A stretch of DNA of 64,000 bases from Orientallactaga sibirica (Eukaryota; Chordata; Mammalia; Rodentia; Dipodidae): assembly GCA_036365145.1 (NCBI GenBank), contig JAEOAD010000029.1, positions 25,475,001 through 25,539,000 on the forward strand, read 5' to 3'. Shown here in pieces: positions 1 to 12,990 of this stretch (positions are counted from its first letter, which is position 1; every line of letters starts with the position of its first letter). A program made the translations under genes and the position numbers. The notes beneath the pieces were generated by a model. That model made no database searches, was not told the DNA's origin, and saw only the letters and a program-made list of their open reading frames with translations.

Positions 1-2763
1 TTTATTCATTAATGTTATTTACTTTTTTACTATATTCAAACAATGTACTTTTATAGATTATACACACATGTAGTCTTCTCTACAAAACTAACCATTAGAT
101 TTTACTCTGATATTTCCTAGGTTTTATCATCAATAACTAGACTCTAAAGCATAAGTTTCCATCTGGAAATTGTTAGGCTCCTTTCATTCAGATAAGAATA
201 ATGATTTTATAATCACTATATAGAAGCAAATGTATTATATTATATAGAAGCAAATGTAATTGTTTAATAAACAAAAATTATTAAAGGGCTGAAAGCACAT
301 TATATAGGACGAAGGAAGACAGTTTCCTAGAACATGCCAGGCCCTTGGTTAGATCTCAAGCAAACGAAACACATCAAAATATGGTCAGATAGAATTTATT
401 AAGAATTTTTTTGATATGACATAGAACAGAAAACTAACTATGTGGCAAAACCCAAATTTTAGGGTTAAAATTAGTAGAGTTATAATCTATATATCTGTGT
501 TTATACATGTTTATAATGCATCTAAATTGTTCTATAGGAAGATCTATTTTGTAATTTTGTTATATCACTGTGTAAAATAGTTTTATTTTAATACATACAA
601 CTTTTTAATATTCTTAATGTGTGTAGGTTATAACATTGCAGTAGAAAATTGATAATCATGTTTTTAATCAATATTTTTCGTCTTTTGAACTTGGACATAT
701 GTTATCTGTGGATACTTCTTCAGTTTTCCTTTATTCAAATATTTGTGGGGAGAAAGAGGAGGAAGTAGAAACATGGTTGTCATTCTGAATTTCTAATTAT
801 TATCAGGGCATAGATGATCGATATCACTCCTCTTTCTTCCTTCCTAGTGTTAGGAACTCCCCAACACATGGGTCACATGCTGGATGAGACCGGTCTTTGC
901 AAGAAGACTGGATTTCATTCTTAAACTGACCAGATGGACCTTCAGTTGAGAAAACATGTGTATTGCTCCCCTGCTCACTTGCTTCCTGGAGACACAAAAT
1001 GACTCTTGTACATCTTGCAATATTAATTGTTGAGAGCCTGAAATGTGCACAACACAACACCAACACTTTCCTTTCTTAACATACTTCCCTCTGAAAGAAG
1101 ATGACAAGTCAAAAAATGGTAGAGATGGTTCCATCAGACTGACGCCTGGATTCACAGATGGAGAACGCTTATGACATTATCCTGTCCTTTAGCTGGTCCA
1201 ACTGTCCATTTACTTCTTAAATAATGGATCTTATTGTCTTACAAAACAATCTAGCAAGATTTTAGTGGGTTTATTAACTTGTCATTTTAGCTCACAGTCT
1301 CTGGAATAGGAGGAATTTGCACGTGGATAGGACACAGGTCATGAAAACCTTGGTTTTAGTTCTCTTGGGTGACTTGCAAACTACTTTATTCCCTTTACTT
1401 GGTACATTTCTGAGTAATAAATCTAAACAGTCAATACACTGTAGATAGAACTTTCTAAACATCCATCATCTAATGTTGTAGAAGCACAACAAACTGGGAA
1501 TAAATGGAATTCACTGATATATCAGTATATTATTCATGGTGAGGATTACATATAAGGTACATAACTTCAGACATGATGAGCAACAATCTGAGAAAGAAAA
1601 TGCAAACCAAAAACCCTTTCCTCACATCTACTTGAGCAACAAGGAGCAGACTAAATCCATCTGTCTCATTGTAATCTCACTGCTTGCTTGCCATCATCTG
1701 AGAAGGTTTCGAACTATCCCTTTTTTCTCTGCATCTTTCATTTCTTACACAGCGCAGGATACAGATATGCTCAACAATAATTATACTATGTTTATTAATA
1801 AATGGACAGGATATGAGGTTGGTGATAAGGTAAGGTCATGGTGGTGGTGAAATTCCAATATGCAAAACATGCCTCTCTTTTAGTGCTGTAACACACATAT
1901 GTTAGACTATCCCTCCCTCCAACCTAAAAAAAAATCTACACAGAAACATCCTCTTATACTGTTTCCTATACATAGTTATATCCGTATCTTACTCTCATTT
2001 ATATTTAAAGCATGTATACTTCTGTCAACATTTAAAAGGAAATCCGAAGTTGATGGTTAATGCAATCATGCTCCAACATTTGTAATATACTTCCTATATA
2101 GGATTTTTATGTGCCATACCACACTCTGATACCATTTATCAAGACACTAGGAAACTAACCCATCATATAGATTAAAAGGAAAAAATGTGTATGTTGGGGT
2201 TATGAATAAAATTTAAATGTTGATATTTAAGATAAAAATAGGATGGGAGTTATGCCACAAGGGGAATAAGTGGGAAAGATTCATTTAAAGCTTTCAGTCA
2301 TGGGTAAGAGTGTTTCTCAAATAGTACACGTTTCTTTTATAGTACTGTTTTCTTTGTACATGTTACAAAACATGCTCGTCTCTCTTCCATCTGAAATGCT
2401 GGAATTAATTAATGAAAATGTTTCAACTTTCCAATACTTAGACCAAATAAAAGTCATAGATTTGGTCATGATCAGTCTGAGCCAAAAGAAACTCATTCTA
2501 ATCTCAAAGTAAGCATGAATAAATTCATACATATATAAAGTTATATTTTCCCATTTAAACATTAGTCTACATAAATATATTTATAAAAATTATCTTAGTC
2601 TAACTGTAAAAGAAATATTTTTGCCTCATCCTTATGTAGTAGTCTCACCCTAGCACTGAATAATTGCCTTTATAGGTGAGTTAATATCCTTAGTGGACAC
2701 AAAACTGGGTTTCTCATATCTTTGTTTCCTATTACTATAAATAACATTCATTCTATTTTTCTG
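1..2763. other. AT-rich intergenic sequence, no gene seen
   Basis: No exon, splice-bounded reading frame or recognisable repeat family could be identified. The longest open frames are about 100 codons, with no conserved motif and no codon bias. One local oddity is an 18-bp direct repeat (tatatagaagcaaatgta) at 217-234 and again at 241-258, a short slippage-type duplication. Old, unrecognisable transposon remnants may well be present. Confidence 0.6.
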
Positions 2764-2769
2764 TTCTTT

Positions 2770-2860
2770 CTTTTTGTGATTCTGGGGATTGAAATTAGGA
2801 CCTGGTACCTACTAAGCAAGCATTCTACCACTGAACTATAACCATAAGCATACCAATCCC
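2770..2860 (-). mobile_element. ID-like SINE fragment (antisense, diverged)
   Basis: The plus strand reads 'ctggggattgaaattaggacc...actaagcaagcattctaccactgaact', the reverse complement of the tRNA-derived head shared by ID and B4 SINEs, including the box B-like part. It lacks the rest of the element and is clearly decayed. It could also be the head of an old B4. Confidence 0.5.
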
Positions 2861-3034
2861 TTTGCATTCAAAGAAATGTCCCAGTTTTGGTGATACATTT
2901 TACAGAAATCTATAAACCCATATCTCTTGATATACAAACTTAAATTTAGTAGATTCATGGTCTCATTTCTCTATGCTTAAGGACAGTATGGCCACCAACA
3001 AAGCCACTATTGCAACTCACTCACTATGTCTTTT

Positions 3035-3297
3035 TTTTTAATTTTTTAAAAATTTTTATTTATTTTTGTAGAGAGACATAGAGAGAGACAGACAGAGGGA
3101 GACAGATAGAGAATGGGTGCTCCAGCAGTCTCTCAGCTGCTGTGAATGAAATCCAGATGTGTGCGCCCCCTTTTGGGCAAGTACGGCATTGTGCCTTGTG
3201 TCACTTTACATCTGGCTAAACATGGGACCTGGAGATTGGAACCAGGTTCTTAGGCTTAGCAGGCAGTTGCCTTAACCGCTAAGCCATCTCTCCAGCC
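3035..3297 (-). mobile_element. Long-form DIP SINE (B2 superfamily), antisense
   Basis: This is a full-length antisense copy: A/T-rich and GA-rich tail at 3035-3110, body, and tRNA-like head ending 'gctaagccatctctccagccc'. It is flanked by a 15-bp target-site duplication (ctcactatgtctttt) at 3020-3034 and 3298-3312, which fixes both ends. It belongs to a long variant with an extra middle block ('gcaagtacggcattgtgcc...') absent from most DIP copies here. The block next to it holds a decayed CTCF-like site (3163-3176, 12 of 14 core positions on the minus strand). Next to the tail is the 'cagcag...ctgctg' inverted repeat typical of this variant. Confidence 0.85.
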
Positions 3298-3312
3298 CTC
3301 ACTATGTCTTTT

Positions 3313-5404
3313 ATTTTACTTTTCCTTCTGGTGTTGGTGCAACGAAGATATAACTGTGGATGATACTAGCTTTTGCCCACTTCTTCCAATGTGTGATCAA
3401 GCCTAAATGCCTGTTAGGCTCTTCTAAACAGAAGAAAGAAATTGGACTTGCACAATTGGCTGCTGAATAGCCCATCTCTTGGTCTTACTATACTTGTGCT
3501 CTGGCTGGCAATTTAATGAAGCAACTTTAAGAGGGAGTACGTATGTTAGAAGCTCAGCATCATTATGTTGTTACAGTTGAGACTCAGGGCATTTCTGTTC
3601 TATTTTGTCTTTTTTGTTAATTTTAGTAAACTGCCTCTTTATTTTTAAAGATAGAGAATAGTAGTTGGCGTGTTCATTTGCGGCACTTAACAAGCTAACT
3701 TCATTTATAGGACCTGAATAGAGGCCAAATTACCTGGAAAATGCAGCTGTGAGTGGAGCTTCCTTTGAGCTAATTTGAATCCATACCGTAGATCTCAGAA
3801 CAAGTGTTAAAACTTTACTTCTAGCTCCTTTATGTATGAAAATAAAGAGAAACAGAAGTGATATAAGTGTAACTGAGTAGAGAGCCTCTAAGGTCTACCT
3901 TTAATGAGTAATTAGTTTGTATTTTTTGTATTGGTTCATGTTTCCAGCTGATTATTCATATATATAATTCCACAAGCCACTGCCGGATACTCTTATTGAA
4001 CTTACTTTTAAATTTCAAGTAAGCCTAATATGGATAGAATATTTTGGTATTTGGTAATTCAGTTAGGTTCCAAGTATTAATTTTGCTGGGACTTTTCAAG
4101 GTTATTAATTTTGTTTTGTTTTGCTTTGTTTTGTTATATGTGTGTGTGTGCACGTGTATATGATATGTGTGTATGGACATCTAGTAACTCTCCAACAATT
4201 TAAAAGAACTGGAACTCTGTTAGCAATTTTATATATATACTGTAGCTATATCAGGCCAATGACTGCAGAAGTCAAGTGATATCTACCCTGCTAGAGATGA
4301 AAGACAAGCTCTAAAGCAAAGATATATTGCATATTTACTCTCTGTTCAATATAGTGAAGATTCCAATTGGAAATGAAAGCTGAGAAACCATCCTATATTT
4401 CCAAAGAAGGCAGACCAGATGCCAAGAATAACCTCTACCTGATGGGGCAGGTTGATTCTGAATCAAGTGTTCTATTATTGTTTGTCACCTTAGCTTGGAT
4501 TCCCATCTCTATTTCTAAATGCCATAGTAAAATAAAGCTCAGAAAAAAATGGTTATGTTCACCAACTACCAATAGCAATGACAGGGGTACTTGCTTTCCT
4601 AGACAGAGTCATGTGAGATAGAATGACTTTTGAAGCAATAATGAATCATCTATATGACAATTGAACCCTCAGATTATATCATGTAGTGGCATGTAGACAT
4701 TTTAGTTTATATAAGTATACTTGTCATAATCAGAAAATAACCTAACCATGCATTTATCCAAATGTATCCCCTGCTGTTAAGTGATGCATGATTATGCTAA
4801 GTATGTGTTCTTACAGCATTTCTCTAGGGTAATTATCATTGTCAGGGAATGCATCATTGAAATCAATCTGCATTTCTCCCAGTTATTTATTTAAACATGA
4901 AAGAGATAGGGATACCTATTTACTTCATAGGTTCAATGTGAAGGCTAATTGTAATACAGGTAATTATCTTAGTATATTATATTATGCAATAAGGACCTCA
5001 GAGTTCTATTTATGAAGATTAAAACAAATTTCCACATTGAATAGCTGGTGGACAAACCTAAAAATACAATTCAACTTGTATGATCCAATAAAGTACATCA
5101 ACTTTAACTATGAACTTAGTTGTCCACATTCCCTTCTCCATACAACCAAGAAAGCCCTTGCAATATAATCATATGATCTCTGGCATCCTTGAAACCCAAA
5201 TCTTGCAAGATAGATAGCAAATTTTCTGAATTCTTCCTCTCTGATTTCCTAGAACACTATCCCCAACCTAGCTGATCATACCATTATTTGTTTCAGTAAA
5301 AACTCCTCACTACTTCATTCTTAAAGTTATTATATACAAGGTCTTAAAAAGAGACCTGTGATTCTGAACTCATTGTCTGGTGTTGTGGGGTCTACACATG
5401 CCTT
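3313..5404. other. AT-rich intergenic sequence
   Basis: No gene seen. There is a short TG-rich stretch near 4137-4175. The 84-codon open frame at 4367-4621 has no recognisable motif and no neighbouring splice signals that would make it an exon. Not assigned to a repeat family. Confidence 0.55.
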
Positions 5405-5421
5405 AATAAAATGCATCTAAA
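5405..5421. repeat. 5' target-site duplication of the L1
   Basis: Seventeen bases, aataaaatgcatctaaa, identical to 7880-7896 on the far side of the L1. The perfect match implies the insertion is not very ancient or has been lucky, although the L1 body carries many ORF-breaking changes. Confidence 0.9.
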
Positions 5422-7879
5422 GACAAACATACAGAGAACGAAATAAGCAACGTTGTCCCATTTTCAATAGCATAAGAAATAAAATAAAATACTGTGGAAT
5501 AACATTAACCAAGGAGGTGAAAGACCTTTACAATGCAAACATAAAAACACTCAAGAAAGAAATTGAGGAAGACTTGAGAAAACAGAAAGACCTCCCATGC
5601 TCTGGATAGGCAGAATTAACATTTTGAAAATGGCAATCTTACCAAAAGCAATAAACAGATTTAATGCAATGCCAATAAAAATCCCAACATCTTTCTTCAC
5701 AGAGATATAAAAAATGATGTCAAAATTCATATGGAAAGGCAGAAGGCCTTGGATATCCAAGCATATCCTCAGCAAAAGGAAAACCTCTGGAGGCATCACC
5801 ATACCTGAACTTAAGCTATACTAAAAAGCCATAGTAATAAAATCAGAATGACATTGGCATAAAAACAGGATTATAGACCAGTGGAACAGAATTGAGGACC
5901 CAGACTTTGGGTCAAGTAACTACAGCTACTTGCTATTTGACAAAGACCCTAACAATGTAAACTGGAAAAAAGACAGAATTTTCAACAAATTGTGCTGGAC
6001 ACATGGGATAACCATATTAAGGAAAATTAAACTTGATCCACACATTTCCCCATGCACACAAATCAAGTCCAAATGGATCAAAGACCTCAATATAAGACCC
6101 AAAAAGACTCTACTACTGGAAGAAAAAGTAGGAAGAACTTTACATGATAGGAGTGTGAAAAGACTTCCTGAACTAAAATCCCAGTAGCTCAGGAAATTAA
6201 ACAATCACTCAACCATTGGGACCTCATAAAATTGAAAAGCTTTTTCACTGACAAACATACAATAAGCAGAGCCAATAGATTCCCCACAGAATGGGAGAAA
6301 AATTTTACAAGATACATATCAGACAGAGGCCTAATTTTTCAAATCTACAAAGAACTCAAAAACCTAAATAATAAAAAGTCAAGCAACCCAGTCAAAAAAT
6401 AGGGCAAAGAACTGCACAGGAAGTTCTCAGAGGAAAAAATACAAATGGCAAATGTTCAACATCCCTAATCATCAGTGAAATGCAAATTAAAACAACTATA
6501 AGATTCCACCTTACCCCAATAAGGATAGCAAACATTAAAGAATCTAATGATAACAAATGCTTGTGGAGTTGTAGAGAAATAAGAACCCTCATTGACTGTT
6601 GGTGGGAATGTAAGATGGAAAAACCACTATGAAAAGCAATATGGAGACTCTTAAAAAGGATGACTATAGAGGTACCAACAGACCCAATTATCCCCTTATT
6701 GGGCATTTACCCTAAAAGATCCAAGCCTTGGTTCAAAGACATTTGCTCAACCATATTTATAGCTGCCTAATTCATAATAGCTAAGAACTGGAATCAACCA
6801 ATATGTCCATCATTAGATGAATGGATAACTAAGATGTGGTATATCTACACAATGGAATTCTACACAGCAGTAAGGAAAAATGACACAAAGCAATTTGAAG
6901 GAAAATGGTCAAACCTGGAACAGATCATTCTCAGTGAACTCACCCAATCACAGAAAGATAAGTGTCACATGTTCTCACTCATCTGTGGCCCCTAATCTGT
7001 ATTTGCCCGAGATGATAGCACACCTAATAAACATCTCAAGGACTGGAGAATAGGGATGGTGAGGTGGGAGGGCAGGTCAATGGGGGGAGCAAAAAACTGG
7101 ACCGAAATTGAAATGATACCATAAAATCCTATATCTTGAAAGACACACTAAAAGGTCAAACCTGCATCAGGTGCTTAGAGAGAAAACCTGAATAACAGGG
7201 GCTGGAGAGGGTATGATGAAGACTAACCTCAATCTTGTCCTGTTTCTCTCTCTATCACTCCCTCTTCTCTCTCTTTCTCTTTCATATTACCTATGTTTTT
7301 TTCTTCCTTCTTTTCCCTTTCCAATGACCTGTAATTCCCAGTACCAGCATGTGGTTAATATCCACAATGAGCTGTTGATCAGTGAGACCTACAAGGTTTC
7401 CCAAAAGAAGACAGATTTCTGTCAGAGTACTTGATGACCCATTAAAGGTTAATAGCAAAACCCTATTGCTGAATCTGAAGCCATAGAGTTATTGGGGAAA
7501 TGAGCAAGAGTGCTGCTTTCTCGGCGAACCTTGTACCAGCACAAGGGCGAAGGAAATACACACAAAGAACACTCAGCCCCTACCAAATCAGATATCCAGA
7601 GTCACAGACTCCCAAAACCTCATCACTGAAATAGGCCTAAAATGAACCCCACATGGTTAAGGGAAATTCATGAAGAGAGGTCAGAAATATTGTTAGAGCC
7701 ATGTGTTGGGTCATTATGCACAGAGTCATTGCCTCTCCCGCATAACTGATGGCTACCCCCATAAGGCAAGACCCATAATACCCATGGGGGATGACAGGGA
7801 GAAGGCTAATGATGGCATCATCATGACTGTATATACACTATGTACATAACTAATAAAAAATTATTTAAAAGAAAAAATA
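5422..7879 (+). mobile_element. 5'-truncated LINE-1 (ORF2 3' part plus 3'UTR)
   Basis: The insert starts inside the reverse-transcriptase thumb region of L1 ORF2: coding 'NLTKEVKDLYN'-like and 'CSG/SWIGRINI'-like text is readable at 5500-5620. It runs through the cysteine-rich and C-terminal region (to about 6985) and a 3'UTR with a pyrimidine-rich segment, and ends in A-rich 'aataaaaaattatttaaaagaaaaaat'. ORF2 is broken by many stops and shifts, so the copy is dead. A perfect 17-bp target duplication (aataaaatgcatctaaa) lies at 5405-5421 and 7880-7896, and the 5' junction tt/aataaaa fits the L1 endonuclease preference TT/AAAA. The endonuclease domain and ORF1 are absent through 5' truncation. 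Confidence 0.92.
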
Positions 7880-7896
7880 AATAAAATGCATCTAAA
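7880..7896. repeat. 3' target-site duplication of the L1
   Basis: Same 17 bases as 5405-5421, directly after the A-rich L1 tail. Confidence 0.9.
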
Positions 7897-8945
7897 TTTT
7901 TGTTCATTGAGTTTAATCATACATTTGATTATAGTTAGAAATTTAAATTTGCCTGTGATGAGTAAACAAATGTGAATTTATGAAGTGGCATTTTTATACT
8001 CACCTTTTAATCTTAAACATTCTACTATAAAATAACTGGAATAATCAATGAAAAACAGAGATGGAGATAGAGTTGTGAGAATGTGAATTTTAATTCTGAC
8101 ATTCTCAATGCTTAATTTCAATCAAACACTTATTTTTAAATTTTAGATAAAACCAATCTGTTATGATATAACTATGGGTTATTTGTACTAATTTTAATTA
8201 TCTAATTTAATGTACTATTATATAAATTAAATTTTTATTTAGAAAATTGAGGGTATGTCTAAGTCCTTGAGTGACAGTTTGCATTTCTCTTCTGTTTTTA
8301 TCAGCTTATTTTGTGGAGATAAAATGTCTCAGAGTCTACTGAACAACTCTGTCATTCACATCTAATGGATTATAAACATTAACATGAGATGAAGATTTTA
8401 CAACTAAACAGAGATGAAGGATTTTTACCATTGTTATCTGTGCCCTTATGTCCAAAATAAAAATTTAATACTGACATTTGGCATATTTATTTTAAAATGT
8501 TTGAGTCAAGATTTTATATCATTTCTATGTTTGAATATCACCATTATCATCATCAATTCCAAAGCAAAAGTTAGGGTATTAGATGTGGAATCTTCATAAA
8601 CTGCTAACCTAAAGGGTAGAAAAAATCTTCACAAGTGGATTTTAATGAAATAAACCTCACATTTTAAAACAACAGAAAATAAAAATGAGAACTATGAAAC
8701 AAACTTCCATGAGTGAGGTAGAGCTGCCTTAAAGACAAACTGTACAGAATTTGCAGATACAAAAACCCCTGAAAGACAATGACAACATAAATACATGCCA
8801 TATTAATGATCATATTTTGGTGGCTCTGGAACTTAAACCCAGAGCCTTGAGCTTAGAAAACAGCCTAATTCCATTAATCTCCATCTTCCACCCATCAGTA
8901 AATTTCTTTAATGGGCAAACTGAACTAAACATATACACATGCATA
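7897..8945. other. AT-rich intergenic sequence
   Basis: No gene or repeat family recognised. Confidence 0.55.
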
Positions 8946-8947
8946 CA

Positions 8948-9008
<61 letters not shown>

Positions 9009-9024
9009 CAGAGAGATACAGAGA
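8946..9024. repeat. (CA)n-(GA)n compound microsatellite
   Basis: About 30 bases of CA repeat run directly into about 45 bases of GA repeat with a few interruptions. Long open frames on both strands here come only from the repeat. Confidence 0.97.
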
Positions 9025-9146
9025 AAGGTGGTGGAGGGAGAGGGGAGAGAGAGGCATCATTATTAGCTTTATATAAGATTATGACAACCCAAGATTGTGA
9101 AGAGGGGGGAAAGCTGTGAATGAATTGTTTAGAAAACACCACAGAG

Positions 9147-9358
9147 CTGGAGAGAAGCCTAAGGCACTTGCCTGTGAAGCCTAAGGACACCATTGTCAAC
9201 ACCCCAGATCCCACATAAGCCAGATACACAAGGTGACACATTCTCAAGGTTGTATATGTGCACAAAGTGGCACATACATCTAGAGTTAGATTGTAATGGC
9301 TGGAGGTCTTGACACACCAATTCTCTCTCATAAAAAAATAAAATAAATAAAAGTAACA
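9147..9358 (+). mobile_element. DIP SINE (B2 superfamily), sense, diverged
   Basis: The copy has the 'ctggagag...cctaaggcacttgcctgtgaagcctaagga' head, 'cataagccagatacacaaggtg' middle and '(a)n' tail, with an internal partial duplication ('...tgtgcacaaagtggcacatacatctag'). A 14-bp target duplication (aaaacaccacagag) at 9133-9146 and 9359-9372 fixes the ends. Confidence 0.85.
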
Positions 9359-9379
9359 AAAACACCACAGAGTAACCAA

Positions 9380-10955
9380 TTAAAGTGTGAAAGAGAGCCT
9401 GAGAGATGTGGCAGTGGCTGTAAAATTACATGAGAAAATGAAAGTCTGAATAAATACATATTTCACTTAGTTCATAATATTTAAAAAGCAACACCAAATA
9501 GTTTTCTAGAGTTTATACAGCTAATTCTTAAAGATCACCCAATAAATTATGAGACAGATAATGTTATGGAAATGAATACCTATTAAATTATACCACCAAA
9601 AAAGAATTTAGCAAAGCAGAGAAGAAAAAATTACAAAATAAAATTACTTTTATAAGTGATTTCTCTACAGAAAAAATGGAAGCAAAAAATGTATGGAAAA
9701 TAATCTGCACAAGGATAAAGGAAATAGTCCAGCATTTAATGCCCTCAAGTCACAATAGTAACAATGAAGTAATCATAATCCACATAAGAATGAATTTAAA
9801 TTATGGGTGTAGGTATGGAGATATGTTCTTATATGAGATACCATGAAGCATAGAAGGGTTAATATTACTATGCCTAAAATTATGTGTAGTATAAACTATA
9901 TATATATAGCTAACCCCTTATTCCAAAATAAAAGATTAATAAAAAACACATAAAATTCTTCCTGTAATGTTGTAAGACTTTTTTAGTGTAATTGCTAACA
10001 GCTTCTCTCACTGCTCTCTGGAAAGTTATTATTGTCATATGAATTACTTGGAAACAATAGATCTATTGTTGCTGTAACAATATTTGTACTGAAGTGCTCT
10101 GAGATGAATTTATATAGAGTTCAATAATTCACTTAAACCCTCTGTGTACATGTGACACAGTGTACTTGTGACTAGAAGCAGGCAAAGATGATTGTAGCAT
10201 TAATTGGATAGATGAGGGAAAGTGCCAGCAGGGAAACTCAGTATAGAATGTGAATTGCTTCTTTCATGAAGCCTCAAGTGAGGAAAGGATTGGAGAATGG
10301 AATTCATTTTGAAATATTTATTTTAGTATCTACCATATGCCAATAACTTGATTCTAGGAATAAAAGATTGTGAAAATAAAGAAAGCAATAATCTTGATAA
10401 CATTGAGTTCATATTCTACCTATGGTTACATATTTTAAAAAATGGCAAATGCAGTATAGTAGGCTGGTGAATGTTACATACACAGATAACAAGATTAAAG
10501 AGCTATAGGAGAGAGGGGGAGTGTTACAATAGGTAAAATGGGCAGGAAGTGTCATTGCATATTAAAAAACATGAAAGTGTGAGTATTAGTATGTTGCAAG
10601 AAGAAAATTCCAAAGAAAGGAATGAGAAGTATAAATGGCTTTAGGCAAAAGAAAGCACAGTGTGATCAATGAGATCTGAAAGAGTGACATTGGACAGAAC
10701 CATCCATGTGCATAACCTGGGAGCTCGTTAATGTGCAGAGACCAAAGACCTATCTAGACTGCCTGCATCAATTCCACACCTTGACAAGACACCCAGGTCA
10801 TTCCTTCCGGAATAAAATGTCCAGATGCACTCAGCTAAGGACAAATATGAGTTGGGTAGGGAGAGGGAGTCAGACCCTGGGCTACTTCGTGCCATTTGGA
10901 CTGGAAAAGGAACTTTGTCATTCACACTGAATGATGGGAAAGCCATTGTGTGAAA
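9380..10955. other. AT-rich intergenic sequence
   Basis: No gene seen. The short open frame at 10706-10930 has no recognisable domain. No confident repeat family. Confidence 0.5.
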
Positions 10956-10959
10956 TGAG

Positions 10960-11400
10960 TGATCTCTTGTGTCTGTAGGTGGAAGTGCAAATGCTAACAC
11001 AGTTTGAGCTGGGTAATCCAATAATGGCTATCTGAAGACAGAAGAGACAGAGAGCCCAATAGCCACTCAGTCCATGAGGCTGGATGCTTCAGCAGTCCTA
11101 ATCTGAAACCTCAGGGTATGGAGGATTGCTGGAGAGCCACGAGTCTTCATTCCATGCTGAAAGGCTGAAGATAGTGGGTTCTCAAGGCAGGAAAAGATGG
11201 TGATGGCAGCAGCAAGATGTACGCTCTCACTTGGAAGCAGAAAATCAAACAGCACTGCTTTTTCCTTGGACCTCAGAGGCTCCAGGCCATTCTGGGTGGA
11301 GAGTCTTTCCTTCTCTACCTTCATAGACCTGCCCAGAGGGATATCTCTTATGTGATTTCAGATACAAATCAAGTTAATCATGTTAACTATCATAACAATC
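10960..11400 (-). mobile_element. Old interspersed repeat, family not named (antisense)
   Basis: The text 'agagcccaatagccactcagtccatgag...ggaggattgctggagagccac...caagttaatc' is of a widespread mammalian repeat type that I recognise but cannot name with certainty. It appears to be antisense to the 'ggttaatctcaattgtcaacttgg' type repeats at 23.5 kb and 36.5 kb. Probably LTR-derived. Confidence 0.4.
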
Positions 11401-11802
11401 ATGTAAAACAGACAGTATGGTATGGATTAAAAAAGGAAATGTAAAGCTAGAACCACTATCTAATCCAGGAATTATCCTACCCTGGCATATATTATCCAAA
11501 GGAAATTAAATCAGTAGTCTAAAAATATCTGCTTTCTCATGTTTACAATACCACTACTACAATAGCTAATACATGGAATCCATTTAGAGGTTCACTACAA
11601 GGTAGATATCTTAACAAAAAGTTGTCTTTAAATAAAATGTAGATTTCACTAATAAAAAGTCAAAAAGATTAAAGCCCTGGCAAATTGTCAGAGCCTGCTA
11701 GACATTATATAAAGCAAAATAATAAATGTAATAGATTGTAAATGCTACATGTCTACATTCATATGGACTTCAAAATGTTTGTCTCATAACAAAATAAGAG
11801 TA

Positions 11803-12070
11803 AGGGCTAGAGAGATGGCTTAGTGGTTAGGGCACCTGCCTCCTAAGCCTAAGAACGCATGTTCCAATCTCCAGCGGTTCCAATCTCCAGGTCCCATGTT
11901 TAGCCAGATGCAAAGGGTGCACTGCTGCACTTGACCACAAGGAGGAGAATGCATTTGCATTCGCAGCAGCTGAGAGGCTGCTGGCACGCCCATCTCTATC
12001 TGTCTTCATCTCCCTCTCTCTATCTGTTGCTCTAAAAAAAACAAACAAACAAACAAACAAAAAAAAAAAC
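11803..12070 (+). mobile_element. Long-form DIP SINE, sense
   Basis: Head 'gggctagagagatggcttagtggttagggcacctgcc', then the long-variant middle ('gggtgcactgctgcacttgaccacaagg'), the 'gcagcagc-tgagag-gctgctgg' inverted repeat, a CT-rich stretch and an A-rich tail. It contains a 16-17-bp tandem repeat of 'ggttccaatctccag' near 11868-11900. The position matching the CTCF-like core (about 11931-11945) is eroded. Confidence 0.85.
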
Positions 12071-12095
12071 AGGAGTAAAATAGGAGCTATCAAAA

Positions 12096-12262
12096 GCTGG
12101 GTGTAGTGGTGTACGCCTTGTAATCCCAGCACCCAAGAGGTAGAGGTAGGAGGATTGTTGTGAGTTTAAAGCCAGCCTGGAACTACAGGCTGAGTTCCAG
12201 TTCCAGTCTGGACAGGAGTGAGATTCTACCTTGAAAAAAAAAAAAAAAGAAAGAAAACAAAC
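12096..12262 (+). mobile_element. B1 SINE (7SL-derived), sense
   Basis: Reads 'gctgggtgtagtggtgtacgcc..taatcccagcaccc...aggaggattg..gtgagt', 'agcctgg', 'gagtgagattctacc' and a poly(A) tail at about 12235-12260. It is mildly diverged from the near-intact copy at 39.0 kb. Confidence 0.9.
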
Positions 12263-12837
12263 AAAAAAGCTGAGGAGTACAGAGAAGCAGAGTGATAGAG
12301 AACTATTGGTTAACAGAAAAATAGAGTCAGAAGTATTGTTTTAGTGTTCTATATAGCATAGTGGAGTGGCTAGAAGACATAATATATTAATTTAAAATAA
12401 CTAGAAGAAATGATGCACTACATTTCCAACACAAAGAAATAATAAAATATTGAGGGAATGGACATGCCAATTACTCTGACATGATCAATGATCATTGTAT
12501 ACACACGTAAAAATATCATACAGAACCTACAAATATTTACAATTGCTATATGCCAATTAAACATTCATTAATTTCTCCACAAAATATTCTAGATACATGC
12601 CATGATATTGTTGTGATAAATGTAAACTTAACACTGAGTATTGTAAATGACACTTTCTGCAACTTCACTCTGAACAACTTGTATAGTCATGGGAAAAAAC
12701 CCTTCTCTGAGCTGTTTCAAGGATCCTAGTTCTGGGAAAGCAGAGAAGAGGGTCTTGGAACTTTGCTGGCTGACTAATTTAGTTGAATTGTTAAGCTTCA
12801 CATTCAGTGAGAGGACCTGACACAAGAAAGGAAAATA

Positions 12838-12990
12838 AGGTGGAGAGGTGAGGAAAACACCAGATACTGACCTGTGGCATCCTTATGTGCACATGTGAAT
12901 GTATATACTGAAACACATAAAGACACATATTCATGCATGCATGTACACCACACACACATACCACTGGTAATTTGCCCATAGTCCAGTAAA
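12838..12990 (+). mobile_element. Possible B4 SINE 3' fragment
   Basis: Gives 'tgaggaaaacaccagatactgacctgtggcatcc' followed by CA/TGCATG-rich text, resembling the 3' third of B4 SINEs ('cctgaggaa..acacccaaggttgacctctggcc' type). Weak and diverged. Confidence 0.35.

Noticed and set aside
5551..6706. Antisense open frames across 5.5-6.7 kb
   Set aside because: They are the opposite strand of the decayed L1 ORF2.
8810..9379. 189-codon minus-strand open frame
   Set aside because: Its centre is translated CA/GA microsatellite and the rest is antisense DIP sequence.
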